This document shows positions 14,652 through 22,139 of a stretch of 22,316 nucleotides of DNA, one piece after another. Source of the stretch: an uncultured Bacilli bacterium (GTDB lineage: Bacteria; Bacillota_I; Bacilli_A; RF39; UBA660). The notes beneath the pieces were generated by a model that had not been told where the DNA came from, made no database searches, and saw only the letters and a list, made by a program, of their open reading frames with translations. Each line of letters starts with the position of its first letter. Positions within the stretch are counted from its first letter, which is position 1. The position numbers and the translations under genes were made by a program. The stretch lies in assembly GCA_944331945.1 (NCBI GenBank), contig CALVJC010000116.1:1-22316 (forward strand), written 5' to 3'.

Positions 14652-15296
14652 TTAGTATAAAATCCAAGGGCTTAAGGAAGCGCCTAGATAAGGATAAGCC
14701 ATCCATAAAGAGAAATGAAGATGGACACCGGTGGCATTGCCACTTCTTCCCATACCACCAATCACTTGGGATGCTTCTACTCGTTGCCCTACACTGACAT
14801 AGGAACTAGCAAGATGCGCATACATGGTATATTGTCCATTGTCCTGTTGAATGACAATATAAAGACCATTGTCATATTTGGTACTTACGGTTACCACAGT
14901 TCCACTCATTGCAGCATAGATATTGGCATTGTAAGGGCAACCGGCAATATCAATTCCATCATGATAACCACTGTAATTATTACTAATATAACCACAACCA
15001 TCGGTAGGCCAAACAGGATTCACAATTGCACTATGATTCTTTTCCAAAGAAAAATTCATGTTTAAAACCTTTTTTGGTATTTCACTAATCGCCGTCGTAC
15101 TTTTTTCAATCTCTTTGGCTTCGACTTCTAGTATGGCTAGGCTCTTATCGGACTTCACAGAAAAAAAGTGAAAATTATTATAAAAGAAAAGAAAGAAGAT
15201 CGCTAGAATATAACTAAAGAGAAAGAGAAAGGAAAGATAGGCCTTCCCTTTTTTAATGTATTTTTTCTTTGCTTTTATTTTTGATAATAACTTCAT
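14652..15296 (-). CDS. Membrane-anchored M23 (LytM-type) metallopeptidase
   Basis: This predicted cell-wall endopeptidase cleaves peptide cross-links in peptidoglycan. Of 214 residues, the basic N-terminus (1-19) is followed by one membrane helix (about 20-40), a linker and the M23 domain (about 95-205). The zinc site is complete: H112 and D116 in YHDGIDIAG and H194 in HLHF. The catalytic histidines H161 (MYAHLAS) and H192 are also present. Upstream in-frame starts (15317) precede the TTTGGAGTG ribosome binding site, so the ATG at 15296 is preferred. It has its own promoter and terminator. Being next to spore-coat genes, it could be a SpoIIQ-like forespore protein, but a general wall hydrolase is equally possible. 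Confidence 0.9.
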   Translation of the reverse strand: MKLLSKIKAKKKYIKKGKAYLSFLFLFSYILAIFFLFFYNNFHFFSVKSDKSLAILEVEAKEIEKSTTAISEIPKKVLNMNFSLEKNHSAIVNPVWPTDGCGYISNNYSGYHDGIDIAGCPYNANIYAAMSGTVVTVSTKYDNGLYIVIQQDNGQYTMYAHLASSYVSVGQRVEASQVIGGMGRSGNATGVHLHFSLWMAYPYLGASLSPWILY

Positions 15297-15329
15297 GTAT
15301 TTCACTCCAAATCCCACTGAATGGTTTTT

Positions 15330-15358
15330 ATTCTATCAGAAGTCTCTTGCTTTGTCAA
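15330..15358 (-). promoter_or_regulatory. Sigma-A-type promoter of the M23 peptidase gene
   Basis: TTGACA (minus strand, 15353-15358), a 17-nt spacer and TAGAAT (15330-15335), with TGA just before the -10 (extended). The -35 begins inside the T-run of the aspS terminator. Confidence 0.75.
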
Positions 15359-15383
15359 AAAAAGATTGCTGTTTTGGCAATCT
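15357..15383 (-). terminator. Intrinsic terminator of the hisS-aspS operon
   Basis: On the minus strand AGATTGC and GCAATCT (arms 15377-15383 and 15363-15369) form a 7-bp stem followed by TTTTTT. The stem overlaps the aspS stop codon. Confidence 0.88.
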
Positions 15384-17136
15384 AATTTTCTTGACTAGTA
15401 ATGGCAATGCCTAGTTCTTCTAATTGTTTGGCTGCTACTTTATTCGGAGCGGAGCTCATTAAATCACTGGCACTGGCTGTTTTTGGAAAAGCAATAACAT
15501 CACGAATGTTCGTCGTATCTGTTAAAATCATCACTAAACGTTCTAAACCTAGAGCAAGTCCCCCATGAGGAGGAGCTCCATATTTAAAGGCTTCGAGGAA
15601 GAAACCAAATTTTTCTTCGGCTTGTTCTTTCGTAAAACCTAACGCTTCAAACATCTTTTCTTGGACTTCGTTACGGTGAATACGAATGCTGCCACCACCT
15701 ACTTCATAACCATTTAAGACAATATCATAAGCTTTGGCTTTGACATGCTCTTTATCGGTCAATAAGCGATCTACATCTTCTTCTTTCGGAGCTGTAAAAG
15801 GATGATGACAAGCCATATAACGGCCTTCTTCCTCACTCCATTCGAAGACTGGGAAATCGGTAACCCATAAGAATTTATAACAATCTTTGGGAATCAAATT
15901 AAAATCTTTGGCAATTTTTAAACGTAGTTCTCCTAAGGCAACTTGAGCAATTTTCTTTTTGTCGGAAAGGAAGAATACCACATCTTGATCTTCCAAATGC
16001 AACGTTTTGGTTAAAGACTCTTTCTCTTGTTCGCTTAAGAATTTACTAATTCCTCCCGTAAATTCTTGTTCTTCCAGTTTGACAAAAGCTAAGCCTTTCG
16101 CTTGATACGTTTTCACATATTCCGTATATTCGTCAATCTTTTTCCGAGAAATTTCTGAGGCTTTTCCTTTTACTACCATGGCATTGATGTAGCCATTTTC
16201 TTTTATGGTATTTTGAAAAACACTAAATTCCGTATTTTGGAAAAGATTGGTGACATTCGATAGAGTCATTTCAAAACGCATATCTGGTTTATCGCTACCA
16301 TAGCGTTCCATCGCTTCGTCGTAAGGCATGCGAAGAAATGGCGTTTCTATCTCTATTCCTTTGACATCATGGAAGACTTTTTTCATAAGGCCTTCGACTA
16401 TGGTTTCGATGTCTTGTTCATCAACAAAACTCATTTCTAAATCGATTTGGGTAAATTCTGGTTGACGATCGGCTCTTAAATCTTCATCCCGGAAACAACG
16501 AGCGACTTGATAGTAACGTTCCATTCCCCCAATCATTAAAAGTTGTTTTAGAATTTGGGGGCTTTGCGGTAACGCATAAAAGTTGCCTTTATTGACGCGA
16601 CTAGGTACTAAATAATCTCTAGCACCTTCGGGAGTAGAAAGACAAAGAATCGGCGTTTCCATTTCAATAAAAGCTTGAGAATTTAAATATTCTCGAATGG
16701 AAGTGACAATTTTATGTCTTGTAATCAAACGATTTTTGATTGGATTTCTTCGAATGTCTAAATAACGATATTTTAAGCGGGTATCTTCTAAGGCGGTTGT
16801 ATCATCACTAATTTCAAACGGAATATCAGAAGCCGGGTTTAATAAGGTTAGGTTTTGGGTATTGATTTCAATCTCACCAGTTTCTAGTTTATCATTCTTG
16901 CTTTCCCGCTCTTCGACGATTCCTTCCACTTGAATAACACTTTCACTTTTTAAAGTAGAAGCGAGGTCATAAGAAGGGTTCCCTTCTCGAATCACCACTT
17001 GAATGATTCCACTACGATCTCTTAAGTCAAGAAAGATCACGCCTCCTAAATCTCTTTTCTTTTGAACCCAGCCATATAGTGTTACTTCTTCCCCTTTATT
17101 TTTTAGGGATAGTTCTGTATTTTGTATTGTTTTCAC
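15382..17136 (-). CDS. aspS: Aspartyl-tRNA synthetase
   Basis: This class IIb synthetase charges tRNA-Asp with aspartate. The 584 residues are normal for the bacterial form: an OB-fold anticodon-binding domain (about 1-105), a catalytic core with motif 2 (CFRDEDLRADRQPEFTQIDLE), the GAD insertion domain (about 285-420) and motif 3 (GLALGLERLVM). STPEGARDYLVPSR is the family aspartate-binding loop. L30 (KKRDLGG) is Leu, as in discriminating AspRS, where non-discriminating enzymes often have His; this mildly suggests that it does not charge tRNA-Asn. The start is GTG with AGAAGGTGAGAGA upstream, 11 nt after hisS, and both are under the T-box leader. Confidence 0.97.
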   Translation of the reverse strand: MKTIQNTELSLKNKGEEVTLYGWVQKKRDLGGVIFLDLRDRSGIIQVVIREGNPSYDLASTLKSESVIQVEGIVEERESKNDKLETGEIEINTQNLTLLNPASDIPFEISDDTTALEDTRLKYRYLDIRRNPIKNRLITRHKIVTSIREYLNSQAFIEMETPILCLSTPEGARDYLVPSRVNKGNFYALPQSPQILKQLLMIGGMERYYQVARCFRDEDLRADRQPEFTQIDLEMSFVDEQDIETIVEGLMKKVFHDVKGIEIETPFLRMPYDEAMERYGSDKPDMRFEMTLSNVTNLFQNTEFSVFQNTIKENGYINAMVVKGKASEISRKKIDEYTEYVKTYQAKGLAFVKLEEQEFTGGISKFLSEQEKESLTKTLHLEDQDVVFFLSDKKKIAQVALGELRLKIAKDFNLIPKDCYKFLWVTDFPVFEWSEEEGRYMACHHPFTAPKEEDVDRLLTDKEHVKAKAYDIVLNGYEVGGGSIRIHRNEVQEKMFEALGFTKEQAEEKFGFFLEAFKYGAPPHGGLALGLERLVMILTDTTNIRDVIAFPKTASASDLMSSAPNKVAAKQLEELGIAITSQEN

Positions 17137-17147
17137 TCTCTCACCTT

Positions 17148-18494
17148 CTATTCATGATGCTTGTGGCAGTGGCATTCCCCTTCTTCATGGTGTCCACACT
17201 CACAAGAATCTTCTTCGATTTCTTGATCAATTAAATGTTCATCGAAGTAGTAAATCATATATTCCATCATAATTTTATCTTCTTCTTTGGTTTTACTATT
17301 ACGGATAGTAATTAATCCTTCTTTTAAGTCTTCGCTATTTAAAAGAATATAATAGGTACTCTTCATACGATCGGCTTGTTTAAATTGGGCTTTAAGACTT
17401 TTATTCCCATAATCGGTATCCACAACAAAGCCAGCCATGCGAAGTTCTTGCGATAAGTAAATGGCATATTTCTTTTCTTCTTCATTGACATACATGATAT
17501 AAGCATCTAGATGATCTCTTATTGGTAAGTCGATCTTACTCTCTTTGATGGCCATTACTAAGCGGTCAAGACCGGAAGCGAAACCAACACAAGGCGTGCT
17601 TGGGCCTCCTAATTGTTCGACTAACTTATTATAACGACCGCCGCCTCCTAAAACATTGGCATTTCCAAAGCCAGGAATATCGGCATGAATTTCAAAGACG
17701 GTATGATCGTAATAGTCAAGACCTCTTACAATTTTCGGATCAATGACATATTCTACTTGTAGTAAGTCAAGGTATTCGCAGACGGTATCAAAGCGTTTTT
17801 TGCTTTCTTCGTTTAGATAATCAATGGTTTTAGGGGCTTCTTTAAGAATTGCATTTTCCGCATCGACTTTACAATCTAAAATCCGAAGGGGATTTTTTTC
17901 AAAACGAGCCTTACAATCCTCGCATAGTTCATCGATATGAGGTTTTAAATATTCGGTTAAAGCACGACGATAATTGTCTCTTGATTCTTGATCTCCCAAA
18001 CTATTGATATGTACTTTATTGCCTTTTAGTCCTAACATGGAATTAATATTTAGGGCAAGTGAAATGACCTCGGCATCGATAAAAGGATCGTCACTTCCTA
18101 AAACTTCTACGCCATATTGACTCAGTTCTCGATTTCTTCCTGCTTGGGGTCTTTCATAACGATACATGGTGCCATTATAGTAAACTTTGACGGGTAGATC
18201 GCTATTTCCATACATTTTGTTTTCAATAAAACTGCGCACTACTCCAGCGGTTCCTTCTGGTCTTAAAGTCATTTTACGATCACCACGATCGATAAAGTCA
18301 TAAGTTTCTTTGGTTACAATGTCCGTGGTATTTCCGATACCCCGATGGAATAATTCGGTGGATTCGAAAATAGGAGTTCTAATATAAGTATAATTATATT
18401 TTTCCATCACCGAATCAATCACTTCTTCTACATATTTCCAAATCTTTGCATCTGTTCCTGTAATATCTACCGTTCCTTTTGGTTTTGTTATCAT
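17148..18494 (-). CDS. hisS: Histidyl-tRNA synthetase with Cys/His-rich tail
   Basis: This class II synthetase charges tRNA-His. The core runs to about residue 425 and shows motif 2 (YYNGTMYRYERPQAGRNRELSQYG), the HisRS-specific segments RGLDYYDHTVFEI and NVLGGGGRYNKL, and motif 3 (GFASGLDRLVMAI). An HGTP anticodon-binding domain follows. The last ~22 residues (about 427-448) form an acidic, Cys/His-rich extension with four cysteines and six histidines (CECGHH, CHCHKHH), absent from ordinary HisRS and resembling a metal-binding tail. The ATG follows AAGGAGG at 7 nt. It is the first gene of a hisS-aspS operon controlled by the T-box leader just upstream. Confidence 0.97.
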   Translation of the reverse strand: MITKPKGTVDITGTDAKIWKYVEEVIDSVMEKYNYTYIRTPIFESTELFHRGIGNTTDIVTKETYDFIDRGDRKMTLRPEGTAGVVRSFIENKMYGNSDLPVKVYYNGTMYRYERPQAGRNRELSQYGVEVLGSDDPFIDAEVISLALNINSMLGLKGNKVHINSLGDQESRDNYRRALTEYLKPHIDELCEDCKARFEKNPLRILDCKVDAENAILKEAPKTIDYLNEESKKRFDTVCEYLDLLQVEYVIDPKIVRGLDYYDHTVFEIHADIPGFGNANVLGGGGRYNKLVEQLGGPSTPCVGFASGLDRLVMAIKESKIDLPIRDHLDAYIMYVNEEEKKYAIYLSQELRMAGFVVDTDYGNKSLKAQFKQADRMKSTYYILLNSEDLKEGLITIRNSKTKEEDKIMMEYMIYYFDEHLIDQEIEEDSCECGHHEEGECHCHKHHE

Positions 18495-18512
18495 CTTTAT
18501 TCCTCCTTAATG

Positions 18513-18560
18513 AAAAAGGTAGCACCTTCCAAAGGACGAGTTTCCCCGTGGTGCCACCTT
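18513..18560 (-). terminator. T-box terminator hairpin
   Basis: On the minus strand AAGGTGGCACC (18550-18560) pairs with GGTGCTACCTT (18516-18526), an 11-bp stem with one G-U pair, followed by TTTTT. It competes with the antiterminator formed by AAGG/CCTT around the UGGC bulge. Confidence 0.88.
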
Positions 18561-18730
18561 AATTGTTTCTTTCTTACCGCTTAACGGGGGTAACCGCTTC
18601 TATTTTTCCTAATAGCATCCGCAAGTGTCTTCTAGTAGGTTGTTATGTCCTTTCACCTCACTTAAGGCCTTTGCTTAAGATCTAGACATATCTCTTGTGC
18701 TTTCTACTATACTCCTCTTGCATAGAAGAT
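18513..18730 (-). promoter_or_regulatory. T-box riboswitch controlling hisS-aspS
   Basis: This leader RNA senses uncharged tRNA and lets transcription pass when the cognate tRNA is uncharged. Stem I has base pairs GCAAG/CTTGC (18717-18721 with 18621-18625), a kink-turn-like GGAGTA/GAAGACA region, then TAGTAG/CTACTA and TATGTC/GACATA. A Stem III-like hairpin (TTACC/GGTAA) follows. The T-box sequence AAGGTGGCACCACGG contains UGGC (18553-18556), which pairs with a tRNA 3' end carrying discriminator G. The specifier region is GACATAACAAC (minus, 18639-18649). The UGGC bulge fits tRNA-Asp (G73) or tRNA-Asn (G73) better than tRNA-His (C73). The precise specifier codon is not settled. Confidence 0.9.
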
Positions 18731-18736
18731 AGTTAT

Positions 18737-18765
18737 ATTATAGCTTGTTTTTGTTTATTTGACAA
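18737..18765 (-). promoter_or_regulatory. Promoter of the T-box/hisS-aspS operon
   Basis: TTGTCA (minus, 18760-18765), a 17-nt spacer and TATAAT (18737-18742). The -35 lies inside the end of the upstream HELGH gene. Confidence 0.8.
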
Positions 18766-19888
18766 TCTTTTTGTAACTTTTCATATGTTGTTTGATATGT
18801 TTTCCAATGACTTCCCCTGCTTGTTTTGGATGAAAATGCAACTCTTTTAAAAGATCTAGATCATAATAAGACGATTTTAATTGAAAAAATTGTTCCCGGA
18901 GTGTAGGATCTTCTAAAAATAGTTCCGATAAGACATCACCATAAAAATAGTTTAAGTTATCTCCTATATTCATTTCAAGAACAAATTTTTGTTCTTCCCA
19001 ATCGAGCTTTCTGTTTAATAGTTGTTGTTGCTTTTCTTTCGAAAGATTTAAAAAACGATTTGATTTTAAATGTCTATCATCATAAAGGGAAAGACAAAAC
19101 AAGTCTTCTGTGAACCAGTAAAAACTTTGATATTCATTTTGTTGGGCGATTAAGACATCTCGTTGATACTTTGGATCCTGTTGATAGAATTTTAAAAATT
19201 CTTTTTCCCGATAACGGGCATTGGCTTCTTGATAAATGGATCTTAAATCATAATTGGCCTTGCTGGAAAAGCCACGACTTTTTTCTTGTTCTAGATCTTC
19301 TATATGGCCTAGTTCATGGACGATACTAGATAAATAAAAGATCGTATTTTTTCTTTCTTCTGGTTCGAGCAGATAATAGCGATTTAAAGGAAAGACAAGG
19401 TACAAGGCAGCTACGGTTTGATATGTTCTAGAATCTATTTCTTTAAAATCGATCAATCTATTTTCTTCTTTTAACTTTCTTAAATAGTCTTTTCCTTGTT
19501 GGAACTTTTGAGAGAAATATTTTTCTAAAAGAAAATCTCCCTCTTCTTGGGAAAAAGAGGTATAACGAGGCTCTTGTTCCATTTCTTCTAAGAGTTCGTC
19601 CTCGATATAAGCCGTAATAAGGCGATGGATTTCCTTCTCTTTGCGAAACGAATCAATTTGTTGCTTACTTTTTTGCTTTAATAGTTCTGTTGTTTTCTTC
19701 TTCATATAGGGGTTTTCTTTTTCTAAAGTTACAATAGCAGGATATTCTTCTCCTAAAGCATTTGCATAAAGGATATGCAATTTCTGCAAGTAAAAAAAGA
19801 TAATTGCCTTTTGATTTGTGGTTCTTGCCTTATAATATAGTTTTATTAAATCGGCGATATCTTTTTTGATTTGGTCTATCGTACTCAT
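18755..19888 (-). CDS. Putative zinc metallopeptidase (HELGH) of unknown family
   Basis: I do not recognise the family of this 377-residue, predicted soluble and mostly helical protein; it has no signal peptide or membrane helix. It contains a clear zincin motif, HELGH (191-195), preceded by a hydrophobic helix (TIFYLSSIV). E221, in YQEANARY, sits exactly 25 residues after H195; this HExxH-x25-E spacing is that of the M3 (oligopeptidase F/thimet) family. The protein is much shorter than M3 enzymes (about 600 residues) and overall likeness is not evident, so assignment is only to gluzincin-like peptidases. AGGGGG lies 7 nt upstream of the ATG at 19888; the in-frame ATG at 19906 precedes that site and is unlikely. 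It may be a protease acting on cytosolic peptides, or an inactive relative. Confidence 0.7.
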   Translation of the reverse strand: MSTIDQIKKDIADLIKLYYKARTTNQKAIIFFYLQKLHILYANALGEEYPAIVTLEKENPYMKKKTTELLKQKSKQQIDSFRKEKEIHRLITAYIEDELLEEMEQEPRYTSFSQEEGDFLLEKYFSQKFQQGKDYLRKLKEENRLIDFKEIDSRTYQTVAALYLVFPLNRYYLLEPEERKNTIFYLSSIVHELGHIEDLEQEKSRGFSSKANYDLRSIYQEANARYREKEFLKFYQQDPKYQRDVLIAQQNEYQSFYWFTEDLFCLSLYDDRHLKSNRFLNLSKEKQQQLLNRKLDWEEQKFVLEMNIGDNLNYFYGDVLSELFLEDPTLREQFFQLKSSYYDLDLLKELHFHPKQAGEVIGKHIKQHMKSYKKIVK

Positions 19889-19934
19889 AAATATTCCCCC
19901 TACCATTATATTTTAACATACATGGTCTATTTTC

Positions 19935-20026
19935 ATAAAATAAAAATACCATCTCAACCTCGGCTTGCTTTATTGACAGGGCGATGTTAATAAGAACAAG
20001 GTGGTAAAGAGTGTTGAAATGGTATT
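19935..20026 (-). terminator. Long hairpin with T-run (end of candidate small RNA)
   Basis: AAUACCAUUUCAAC (minus, 20026-20013) pairs over 14 bp with GUUGAGAUGGUAUU (19958-19945) with one U-G pair, and is followed by TTTATTTTAT. The enclosed 54 nt contain CUUG/CAAG and a further imperfect stem. It could also serve the upstream 645-residue gene. Confidence 0.6.
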
Positions 20027-20050
20027 CTGTGGAAGCTTTTATTGCTTCCA
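19936..20050 (-). ncRNA. Candidate small RNA between unknown genes
   Basis: The gap 19907-20111 holds no gene. On the minus strand a promoter-like pair, TTGTAA (20079-20084) then 17 nt then TATATT (20056-20061), is followed at the expected start by hairpin TGGAAGC/GCTTCCA (20030-20050). The long 14-bp hairpin (arms 20013-20026 and 19945-19958) comes next, then a T-run. Together they give a compact RNA of about 115 nt. It may instead be the 3' end and terminator of the upstream gene. I do not recognise a known family; it lacks the SRP RNA core motif. Confidence 0.5.
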
Positions 20051-20111
20051 GTAATAATATATAATATTTTTTGATTTGTTACAAGTACGAGTTTTCGTAA
20101 ATTTTTCTTTT

Positions 20112-22049
20112 TTAAGATTCGTGCACTTTAGCAAGAGCATTTTCTATTTTTATCGCTGACATATTTTGGCGTTCTTTCCCTATTTTTAAAGCATTTTGTA
20201 ATAGTTTATTTTCTTCTGATAAGGGATCCAAGAATTGATAATCAAAGTTTGAAATAGCGGCTTTTAAGGCTTCTTCCTTTGTTAAGAATGCTTGCATTAA
20301 TTGTTGTTTTGAGAAGTCTGTTTTTGCTATTGTTTCTTGGATAATTTGAAATACAGGTGCCATTTTAGTTAAGTAAGTACTATCTTCTTTGGATTTTTTT
20401 ACACTATTGGCAAAGGATTTGATCATATTTTCCAATAATAAGGTGAGATAATGATCAGGATTTACTTTCATGGCTAGTTCTCTTGCTTTATATTGGGAAG
20501 TGAAACGATTTACTTCATGTGTTTTTAATAATTCGCAGATGGCGAATAGGCCTTGTCCTTTTTGATAGATTTGATCGGAAACGGCAGCGGCAGTATGCAA
20601 ATCTAATACCGTATTAATATCGAAATAAGCAGGTTCTTCTTCCCGGTCAAAGTTTTCTTTGATTTGTTTTTCTTCTTCTAATTTTTTTAAGGTTGCCAGT
20701 CTCTTTTTTAAATAATTACTTACTTGCTCGTCTTTGGTGATAGGAGGGACAGGCTTAGATGGTTCTTGAAATATCATCTTTAAATTTTCTACTTCCTCTG
20801 TACCATATAAACTATGTAACATATCTTGGGTCGTTAGTTTGATAGGAGCTTGATCGTTTCCTAAGACTTGACTTATCAATACCTTCGTCCATTCTTCTTT
20901 CGTTTTTGGAACCAAATTAATTATATCACCATAGAAGTCTTTTGGCTTCGGTCCTTGATAAACGATACCTGGAAAAGCCTCACTGGTTTTCCCATTTAAG
21001 ACTGGAGCGAGTGATTCAGCAAATTTGAGCTGGCTGGTTAACGTTTTTTCCATATTTAAAATCTGCGTTTCATATGGTTTTAGTGATTGTAGTTGATTGG
21101 TGGCGTTATTTTTCTTATAAATTTGTTCTAAGTAAGTAATATATTCTTTTAAGTCGTAATATACTTGTGCATTTCTTATGATTTGAAGAAGCATTTTCTC
21201 AATTTCTTCTTTGGTTAGTTGCAACTGTTTTAAGTTTTGAAATTCTGGAAGGGCTTGATTTAAAGTTTGAGCAGAGGGAATCATGGCATAATAATTTCTT
21301 CCATCTTGCAATTGATATTTAGCATATATTTTCTCGTCTTTGTTTAAGAAAGTACTGCCTGTAATTTGATCTTTGATAGAAGCGAATAAGTCAAAAGTAT
21401 CTAGATTGGTTTTGGCCCCATTTTGTTGTAATTCTTGCCACTTCCCTTCTAGTTCTGAGATTAGTAATTGTAACGCATGCTTACGTGTTTGTAATGCTTG
21501 TTCGTTTTTCCCTTGATCAAGCGCTTGTTGATAAAGGTTACTCACTTTTTGCATCCATTCCGATGATAAGGAGGTGCTTTGCGAGTCAAGAGCAAGAAGC
21601 AAGTCTTCGGCTTTTTCTATTTCTTGTTTTAATTCTTGTTCTAATTTTTGATTCGCTACACTCTTTTTTATTTTCACCGTCATCGTGGTATAACTTTCCT
21701 GCCATTTCTTTTCGAGATCCTTTAATTGAGTCAATTTCATCGTTTGATCGGAAGAGTTTTTAATCGCTGAGAGTTGTTGTTCGTAGGTTTGTTTTTGACT
21801 AAGTAATTGTTGATATTCTTTGGGAGAAAAACAGTTCTCTACTTTTACGATTACCTGACTATAATGTCCTAAAGCCTGTTCCATTCTAGTGGTAAGAGCT
21901 TCTATTTCTTCTTTTTCTAATATTTGATCATTATTTGTAAGAAGAGATAGTATTTCTTGATCGTTATTTTGGTTCTTACTTTCTTCTGTTTGAAAAGAAC
22001 GATTTTCTTTTGTTTCTATTTCTTTTAATTTTGTCAATAAAATACCCAT
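20112..22049 (-). CDS. Large helical protein of unknown function
   Basis: The 645-residue protein is hydrophilic, highly rich in Gln, Glu, Lys and Leu, and predicted almost wholly alpha-helical with several coiled-coil-like stretches (about 45-210, 265-345 and 440-465). No signal peptide, membrane helix or catalytic motif is evident. A less helical middle part (about 355-425) has PGIVYQGPKPKDFYGDIINL. The ATG is preceded only by a modest GTGGTGA ribosome binding site at 22064-22058. An extended -10 (TGTTATACT) lies just upstream. I cannot assign a family; a structural or scaffold role is only a guess. Confidence 0.72.
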   Translation of the reverse strand: MGILLTKLKEIETKENRSFQTEESKNQNNDQEILSLLTNNDQILEKEEIEALTTRMEQALGHYSQVIVKVENCFSPKEYQQLLSQKQTYEQQLSAIKNSSDQTMKLTQLKDLEKKWQESYTTMTVKIKKSVANQKLEQELKQEIEKAEDLLLALDSQSTSLSSEWMQKVSNLYQQALDQGKNEQALQTRKHALQLLISELEGKWQELQQNGAKTNLDTFDLFASIKDQITGSTFLNKDEKIYAKYQLQDGRNYYAMIPSAQTLNQALPEFQNLKQLQLTKEEIEKMLLQIIRNAQVYYDLKEYITYLEQIYKKNNATNQLQSLKPYETQILNMEKTLTSQLKFAESLAPVLNGKTSEAFPGIVYQGPKPKDFYGDIINLVPKTKEEWTKVLISQVLGNDQAPIKLTTQDMLHSLYGTEEVENLKMIFQEPSKPVPPITKDEQVSNYLKKRLATLKKLEEEKQIKENFDREEEPAYFDINTVLDLHTAAAVSDQIYQKGQGLFAICELLKTHEVNRFTSQYKARELAMKVNPDHYLTLLLENMIKSFANSVKKSKEDSTYLTKMAPVFQIIQETIAKTDFSKQQLMQAFLTKEEALKAAISNFDYQFLDPLSEENKLLQNALKIGKERQNMSAIKIENALAKVHES

Positions 22050-22079
22050 CTTTGTTCACCACACTTTTTATTCTGTCTT

Positions 22080-22088
22080 TAGTATAAC
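22080..22088 (-). promoter_or_regulatory. Extended -10 promoter of the 645-residue protein gene
   Basis: The minus strand reads TGTTATACT about 30 nt before the start codon and directly after the previous gene's terminator. No clear -35 is visible. Confidence 0.45.
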
Positions 22089-22098
22089 ATAGAAATAC

Positions 22099-22130
22099 CA
22101 AAAAAAGAACAAGTTTTTTGACTTGCTCTT
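22099..22130 (-). terminator. Terminator of the gene entering from the right edge
   Basis: On the minus strand AAGAGCAAG and CTTGTTCTT (arms 22122-22130 and 22105-22113) form a 9-bp stem with one G-U pair, then TTTT. It follows the stop at 22140. Confidence 0.8.
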
Positions 22131-22139
22131 ATGAAAGAT

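Noticed and set aside
19945..20026. Miniature transposon (MITE) explanation for the long inverted repeat
   Set aside because: No target-site duplication flanks it and no second copy is in the window; the position after a promoter and before a T-run fits an RNA better. A genome-wide copy search would settle it.
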